Below are positions 59,567 through 64,000 of a stretch of DNA of 64,000 bases, in pieces. This stretch comes from Streptomyces wuyuanensis (GTDB lineage: Bacteria > Actinomycetota > Actinomycetes > Streptomycetales > Streptomycetaceae). Within the stretch, counting starts at the first letter, position 1. Each line of letters opens with the position of its first letter. The stretch spans positions 89,613 to 153,612 of the forward strand of contig NZ_FNHI01000023.1 in assembly GCF_900103455.1 (NCBI RefSeq), written 5' to 3'. Below the pieces are notes generated by a model, which saw nothing but the letters and a program-made list of their open reading frames with translations, ran no database searches and was not told the origin of the DNA. The translations under genes were made by a program, and so were the position numbers.

Positions 59567-59582
59567 AGTGGTTTAGACCACT
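59567..59582. promoter_or_regulatory. DasR-responsive element (dre)
   Basis: AGTGGTTTAGACCACT is a 16-bp near-perfect palindrome that differs from the DasR consensus (A-C/G-TGGTCTAGACCA-C/G-T) at one central base. It lies 50 bp before the start of the GH84 glucosaminidase, a fitting target of the N-acetylglucosamine regulator. TTGACC at 59527 may be the -35. Confidence 0.85.
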
Positions 59583-59631
59583 CGTGCGGTTTCACCGTGC
59601 GACCACCTTCAGCGTGTGCATTGGAGACACC

Positions 59632-62043
59632 GTGAGATCAAGCTGGATCAACCGGAACGCCCCGATGGCCGCAGCAGTCGCCGCGGCGGCTCTCGTGCTG
59701 GGCATCCCGGCGCCGTCCGCGGCCGGCGTGCCGTCTCCGCCGGGAGCCGCGGCGGCGCTGCCGGTCGTCCATCCCGCGTCTCAGTCCCTCACCCGCGCCG
59801 GTGACGACGTACCGGTCACCCGCCGGGTCGTCCTCGTCACGGACCGGGACACGGACCCCGCGGCGGCCACCCGGATCGCACAGGTCCTCTCGGCGCACGG
59901 CGCGACGCGTGTCGACACCGCCGCCCCCGGGCACCGGGACGCGTCCTCCGGACGCGATCTGACGGTGCTGCTGGGCGACGCGTCCCGGCCGGACATCGCC
60001 GCGGCGCTGCGCGGAACCACCGAGCCCGGACACGCCGAGGGCTATGCGATTCGCGTCACCCGCGGCGAGCACGGAGCGGGTGCGGTGACCCTGGCGGGCC
60101 ACGACGCCGCCGGCCAGTTCTACGCCGTCCAGACCCTGCGCGGGCTGCTGCGCCAATCGGGCGACGACGGCTGGCGGATCTCCGGCGTCCGGGTCGACGA
60201 CCACCCGTCGATGGCGCTGCGCGGCACGATCGAGGGCTTCTACGGACAGCCGTGGACCCATCAGGAGCGCCTGGACCAGATGGACTTCCACGGCGACGTC
60301 AAGGCCAACACCTACATCTACGCACCCAAGGACGACCCGTACCACCGGGGCAAGTGGCGCGAGCCCTATCCCGCGGACAAGCTGGACGAACTCGGCGAGC
60401 TCGTCCGCCGTGCCGCCGCCAACCACGTCCGGTTCACCTTCGCCGTCTCCCCCGGCGAGTCCATCTGCTACTCCGACCCCGCCGACCGGGCGGCGCTCAA
60501 GGCCAAGCTCCGGGCGATGTACGACCTGGGCACACGCGCCTTCTCGATACCGCTGGACGACATCAGCTACACCCGGTGGAACTGCGGGGGCGACAACGCC
60601 GCCTACGGCGCACCCGGACGGGAGGCCGCCGCCGCGGCGCAGGTCGACCTGCTCAACGACGTCCAGCGGACCTTCGTCGCCACGCACGAGGGCGTGCGGC
60701 CCCTGCAGATGGTGCCCACCGAGTACGGCGACCTCACCGACACCGCGTACAAGCGGAAAATGCGCGCGTCGCTCGATCCCGCGGTCGTGGTGATGTGGAC
60801 CGGCACCGACGTCGTACCGCCCAGCATCACCAACGCACAGGCGGACGCCGCGTCCGCGCTCTTCGGCCGCAAGGTCTTCGTGTGGGACAACTATCCGGTC
60901 AACGACTTCGGCAACACCAGCGGCCGGCTGCTGCTCGCCCCGTACGACAAGCGTGAGGCCGGGCTGTCGGACCACCTCAGCGGGATCGTCGCCAACCCGA
61001 TGAACCAGCCCTACGCGAGCAAGGTCGCCGTCTTCGGCGCCGCCTCGTTCGCCTGGAACGACCGCGCCTACCAGGCGGACGCCAACTGGACCGGCGCCAT
61101 GTCGTATCTCGCCGGCGGCGACCGCCGGGCGACCGAGGCCCTGCTCGTCTTCGGCGACCTGGAGCACCTCGCCCCGACGTTCGGTTCCACCCCGTGGCAG
61201 AGCCAGGCTCCTCGGCTCGCCGCCCGGGTCGCCGCATTCTGGGACGCCTGGGACGACGGCGACCGCAGGCGGGCCGTCAAGGCGCTGCGCGCCTACGCAC
61301 GGGACATCGAGCGCGCACCGGCCGCCATCCGCGGCGGCGCGGTGCAGCGGGGATTCGTCACGGACGCCGACGACTGGGTCGACGCCACCGGACTCTGGGG
61401 ACGGGCGACGGTGTCGATGCTCGACGCACTCGCCGCGCGGGACCGGGGCGACGAGGACCGCGCCGAGACCCTGGCCGCGGCGTCACGGGCCCTCCAGGAC
61501 AGGGCCGGGGCCCTGCGGACCGCCCCTGCCCGCAACACCTGGGGTGAGGTGCGGCCGAAGGTGGGCGACGGCGTCCTCGACACCTTCCTCGTGGAAGCCG
61601 GCGTGCGGCTCGACCTGTGGGACGTGGCCGACGGCGCGCGCAACCTCGCCCCGGCCGGCACCGCCACGGCCTCGAGCGTCGAGCAGGACCTCGACCGGTT
61701 CACGGCCGGCAAGGTCAACGACGGTGATCCCGCGACCCGTTGGGCGTCCGGGTACAGCGACGACGCGTGGGTGCAGATCGAACTCGCGGCCCCGGCCCGG
61801 GTGGCCGCGGTGACCCTCGCCTGGGAGGCCGCCTGCGCGAACGAGTACCGGATCCAGACCTCGTCCGACGGGACGGCCTGGACCACCGTCGCCACCGAGC
61901 GCCCGGAGTCGTGCGGCAACGACGTCGTGCGCACGTCGCCGGGTGAGCCGGTGCGGTTCGTGCGGATGCAAGGGGTCGAGCGCCGAACGACCTGGGGCTA
62001 TTCGATCCACGAGTTCGGTGTGTACGGCGCCCCGGCGAACTGA
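59632..62043 (+). CDS. Secreted GH84 beta-N-acetylglucosaminidase with CBM32-like module
   Basis: An 803-residue secreted enzyme that removes beta-linked N-acetylglucosamine. A signal peptide (APMAAAVAAAALVLGIPAPS) is followed by the GH84 N-terminal alpha/beta domain and the catalytic barrel. LRGTIEGFYGQPWTHQERLD and NTYIYAPKDDPYHRGKWREP are diagnostic, and Asp309-Asp310 (IPLDDISY) are the catalytic pair. An F5/8-type sugar-binding module closes the protein (~660-803, WASGYSDDAWVQIELAAPAR). The GTG at 59632 is chosen for its TTGGAG. The dre palindrome upstream ties it to the DasR chitin/aminosugar regulon. Confidence 0.93.
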   Translation: MRSSWINRNAPMAAAVAAAALVLGIPAPSAAGVPSPPGAAAALPVVHPASQSLTRAGDDVPVTRRVVLVTDRDTDPAAATRIAQVLSAHGATRVDTAAPGHRDASSGRDLTVLLGDASRPDIAAALRGTTEPGHAEGYAIRVTRGEHGAGAVTLAGHDAAGQFYAVQTLRGLLRQSGDDGWRISGVRVDDHPSMALRGTIEGFYGQPWTHQERLDQMDFHGDVKANTYIYAPKDDPYHRGKWREPYPADKLDELGELVRRAAANHVRFTFAVSPGESICYSDPADRAALKAKLRAMYDLGTRAFSIPLDDISYTRWNCGGDNAAYGAPGREAAAAAQVDLLNDVQRTFVATHEGVRPLQMVPTEYGDLTDTAYKRKMRASLDPAVVVMWTGTDVVPPSITNAQADAASALFGRKVFVWDNYPVNDFGNTSGRLLLAPYDKREAGLSDHLSGIVANPMNQPYASKVAVFGAASFAWNDRAYQADANWTGAMSYLAGGDRRATEALLVFGDLEHLAPTFGSTPWQSQAPRLAARVAAFWDAWDDGDRRRAVKALRAYARDIERAPAAIRGGAVQRGFVTDADDWVDATGLWGRATVSMLDALAARDRGDEDRAETLAAASRALQDRAGALRTAPARNTWGEVRPKVGDGVLDTFLVEAGVRLDLWDVADGARNLAPAGTATASSVEQDLDRFTAGKVNDGDPATRWASGYSDDAWVQIELAAPARVAAVTLAWEAACANEYRIQTSSDGTAWTTVATERPESCGNDVVRTSPGEPVRFVRMQGVERRTTWGYSIHEFGVYGAPAN

Positions 62044-62072
62044 AACGCGGCGACGGCAACGCACACCGGCCC

Positions 62073-62100
62073 GCCGGGGGGAGACAGCTCTCCCCCCGGC
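62073..62100. terminator. Bidirectional terminator
   Basis: Perfect 12-bp arms GCCGGGGGGAGA/TCTCCCCCCGGC with a CAGC loop between convergent GH84 and AraC genes. Confidence 0.88.
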
Positions 62101-62166
62101 GTCCGGGCGGGTCGGAGCGGTACGAATCCGGTGCACGGAGCACCGGCTCCGAAGGAGGGGCGGGTG

Positions 62167-63114
62167 TCACCTGCGCAGGGTCTTCGACGGTGCGGTGCCG
62201 TAGAGCTCCCGGTAGGCGGCGGCGAAGCGCCCCTGGTGGGCGAACCCCCAGCGTAGGGCGATGTCGGTGACGGTGGTGGTGCGCGGATCGGCGCGGCGCA
62301 GGTCCTCGTGGGCGCGGACGAGACGGACGCGTTTGAGGAAGGAGAGCGGGGTGGTCTCGGCGTGTCGCGCGAAGGCGTACTGCACGGCGCGCGGTGTGAC
62401 GGGCACGGACGCGGCGATGTCGGCGAGGCCGATGTCGCGGTGGGCGTTTGCCTCGATGAAGGAGACAGCGCGGCGCAGGGTGTCGCTGGTGGCGTCGCGG
62501 CCGTCCACCGGGGCGGGTTCGTCACCCAGGGTGGTGTTGGGCAGGGTTGCGAGGGCGACCGCGGCCATGTGGCGGGCCGCGGTGGCCGCGGCCAGCGGGC
62601 CGGCACCGGCCCCGGGTCTGCCCAGGACGTGGTCGCGCAGGTAGGCGACGGTGGCGCCGAGCTGCCGGTTCGCGGCCGGACTGATCGCCCGCTGCCCGGT
62701 CAGCTCCACCGCTCCGCCGGAGCGGTCTCCGGTTCCGGCCACTTCGCCCAGCAGCGAGGGATCGAAGAGGGTGAGGGTGTAGCGGGCCGAGCGGACCTCG
62801 CCCCTGTACGGACGGTCGTGCGGGGCGAGCAGGAACGTCTCCTGGGGACCGAACAGTTCTTCGTCCCCGCCGGTGGTGTCCGCGAAGTGCCCCTGGTGCA
62901 CGGTGACCAGGCACACCCGGTTCAGGCAGCCGGCGTCGTACGCCATGGTGTAGTCGAAGGCCAGCCGGTCCACCGTCAGACCGCCGGCGGAGTGGCGCAC
63001 GATGCTGGCGCGCGAGGTCTGCGGCAGCCCGCCGATCGTCATCGGTGTGTACGCCGATGACAGGAACGCCTCCGTCTCCTCCAGGTCCGTGCTGTCGAAG
63101 CACAGCGTGTCCAT
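62167..63114 (-). CDS. AraC-family transcriptional regulator
   Basis: A 315-residue regulator. The N-terminal ~190 residues form an AraC-like sensor (FDYTMAYDAGCLNRVCLVTV, ELFGPQETFLLAPHDRPYRG). The C-terminal double helix-turn-helix is clear: VSFIEANAHRDIGLADIAAS, VPVTPRAVQYAFARHAETTP, LRRADPRTTTVTDIALRWGF and AHQGRFAAAYRELYGTAPS. No target operon is adjacent on its own strand. GGGAGC precedes ATG 63114. Confidence 0.9.
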   Translation of the reverse strand: MDTLCFDSTDLEETEAFLSSAYTPMTIGGLPQTSRASIVRHSAGGLTVDRLAFDYTMAYDAGCLNRVCLVTVHQGHFADTTGGDEELFGPQETFLLAPHDRPYRGEVRSARYTLTLFDPSLLGEVAGTGDRSGGAVELTGQRAISPAANRQLGATVAYLRDHVLGRPGAGAGPLAAATAARHMAAVALATLPNTTLGDEPAPVDGRDATSDTLRRAVSFIEANAHRDIGLADIAASVPVTPRAVQYAFARHAETTPLSFLKRVRLVRAHEDLRRADPRTTTVTDIALRWGFAHQGRFAAAYRELYGTAPSKTLRR

Positions 63115-63271
63115 CAGCGCTCCCGGCCGCCGTCCCGTGCCCACCGACCCCGGAGGGCCTTCGTCGTACGACGCTACGCCTACCCGGCGCAACGGACGGA
63201 ACACCGCCCGATTCGCCGCCGCGCTCTTCGCGGTGCGGACGGCTCGGGAGCACGGCCGGGCCCGGTCGGGG

Positions 63272-64000
63272 TCAGTCCTCCGCGAGCAGGTGCGTGCGCA
63301 GCTTGGTCAGCGTGCGGGTCAGGATGCGGGAGACGTGCATCTGGGAGATGCCGAGTTCGGCGCCGATGCGTGCCTGGGTCAGCTCCTGGCCGAAACGCAG
63401 TTCCAGGATGGTGCGTTCGCGGTCGTCGAGCTCGGCCATGTGGGGCACCAGGGCTCGGATGTCCTCCATGAGCTGCATGTCGTGGTCGTCGGTACCGATC
63501 TGCGCGGGGTGAGTGCGTCCGCTGGAGAGGGCGGCGTGGTCGGTGTCGCTGTCGGCGTTCGGGGTGTCCAGCGAGCCTGCCCGGTATCCGGCGGCGGCGA
63601 CCATGCCCTCGTCGACCTCGTCCTTCGTGCGCCCGAGGTGTTCGGCGAGGTCCTCGACGCTGGGGTCGCGGTCGAGTACCGAGACGAGGTGCTCCCGTGC
63701 CCTGGCGAGTTCGACGCGCAGCTCCTGGAGGCGGCGCGGCACGTGCACGGCCCAGGAGGTGTCGCGGAAGTGCCTCATGATCTCGCCCTGGACGTACGGG
63801 ATGGCGAAGGAGGTGAAGGCGACCTCGCGGCTGAGGTCGAACCGGTCGATGGCCTTGATCAGCCCGACGGTCCCGACCTGGACGATGTCCTCCATCTCCC
63901 CGCCGCCGCGGTTGCGGAACCGGTTGGCCACGAACCTGACCAGGGAGAGGTTCATCTCGATGAGGGTGTTGCGGACGTACTGGTGCTCCCGCGTGCCCTC
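63272..64000 (-). CDS. Sigma factor of the SigB/SigF/SigG family (5' end outside the window)
   Basis: The C-terminal 242 codons of an RNA polymerase sigma factor; the reading frame stays open to the right edge. Region 2 is visible (MNLSLVRFVANRFRNRGGGE, MEDIVQVGTVGLIKAIDRFD then FTSFAIPYVQGEIMRHFRDT), then region 3 (VPRRLQELRVELARAREHLV) and region 4 (LDDRERTILELRFGQELTQA, RIGAELGISQMHVSRILTRT). The sequence is typical of stress/sporulation sigma factors of Streptomyces that are controlled by anti-sigma kinases. Which paralogue cannot be told. Confidence 0.93.
   Translation of the reverse strand, partial: EGTREHQYVRNTLIEMNLSLVRFVANRFRNRGGGEMEDIVQVGTVGLIKAIDRFDLSREVAFTSFAIPYVQGEIMRHFRDTSWAVHVPRRLQELRVELARAREHLVSVLDRDPSVEDLAEHLGRTKDEVDEGMVAAAGYRAGSLDTPNADSDTDHAALSSGRTHPAQIGTDDHDMQLMEDIRALVPHMAELDDRERTILELRFGQELTQARIGAELGISQMHVSRILTRTLTKLRTHLLAED

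Overview
The window is 64 kb of very GC-rich chromosomal DNA that looks like Streptomyces. The signs are a short chaplin precursor, a near-consensus DasR-type operator in front of a secreted GH84 glucosaminidase, SpoIIE-type phosphatases, a SigB/F/G-family sigma factor, DUF3040 and plasmid-stabilisation-like small proteins, GTGA/ATGA start-stop overlaps and several likely leaderless genes. I see no IS element, prophage, CRISPR array or rRNA.

1-20 kb is mainly carbohydrate use. A GH13 alpha-glucosidase/trehalose-synthase-like gene and an endonuclease/exonuclease/phosphatase gene diverge from a GH3 beta-glucosidase gene. Next come a degenerate initiator-tRNA-like sequence with its own terminator, three unrelated small methyltransferases, a CbiZ cobinamide amidohydrolase, tiny membrane proteins, a kinase-fold phosphotransferase, a Nudix hydrolase, a chaplin and a GNAT. 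At 13.6-20 kb lies a classic alpha-glucoside module: a LacI-type repressor gene with CTTGCA inverted repeats, a lipoprotein binding protein, two permeases and a second GH13 glucosidase. No ATPase gene is present, so a shared MsiK-type ATPase encoded elsewhere is presumed.

20.5-36.6 kb is the most distinctive region: one tightly coupled six-gene operon behind a good TTGACC-17-TATCTT promoter. Two giant proteins carry functions that polyunsaturated fatty acid (PUFA, Pfa) synthases normally spread over five subunits. The first is NMO/PfaD-like, NMO/PfaD-like, KS, AT, ACP, KR. The second is KS, AT, DH, phosphopantetheinyl transferase. They are followed by a free ACP, an alpha/beta hydrolase, an MGT-type glycosyltransferase and a zinc-ribbon methyltransferase. 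I infer a glycosylated, methylated iterative polyketide or PUFA-like lipid. From memory the core resembles the S. coelicolor locus annotated as a putative eicosapentaenoate synthase; this was not checked.

36.7-64 kb is a mosaic of accessory functions. It holds two PP2C/SpoIIE phosphatases (one with an Asp-to-Asn change in a metal-ligand motif), several GNATs, three FAD-linked oxidases of the VAO/BBE/ADPS superfamily, a TetR repressor with tandem operators, a seven-bladed BLIP-II/RCC1-like secreted protein and a metallothionein-like protein. Further right are a DauR/YheO-like regulator coupled to an aminotransferase, a frameshifted ROK-repressor pseudogene beside a 7-bp tandem repeat, an EamA transporter, the GH84 glucosaminidase, an AraC regulator and, running off the right edge, the sigma factor. 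Short tandem arrays (20 bp x3, GGTCACC x4, GCCTCTC x5) and many strong hairpins punctuate this half.
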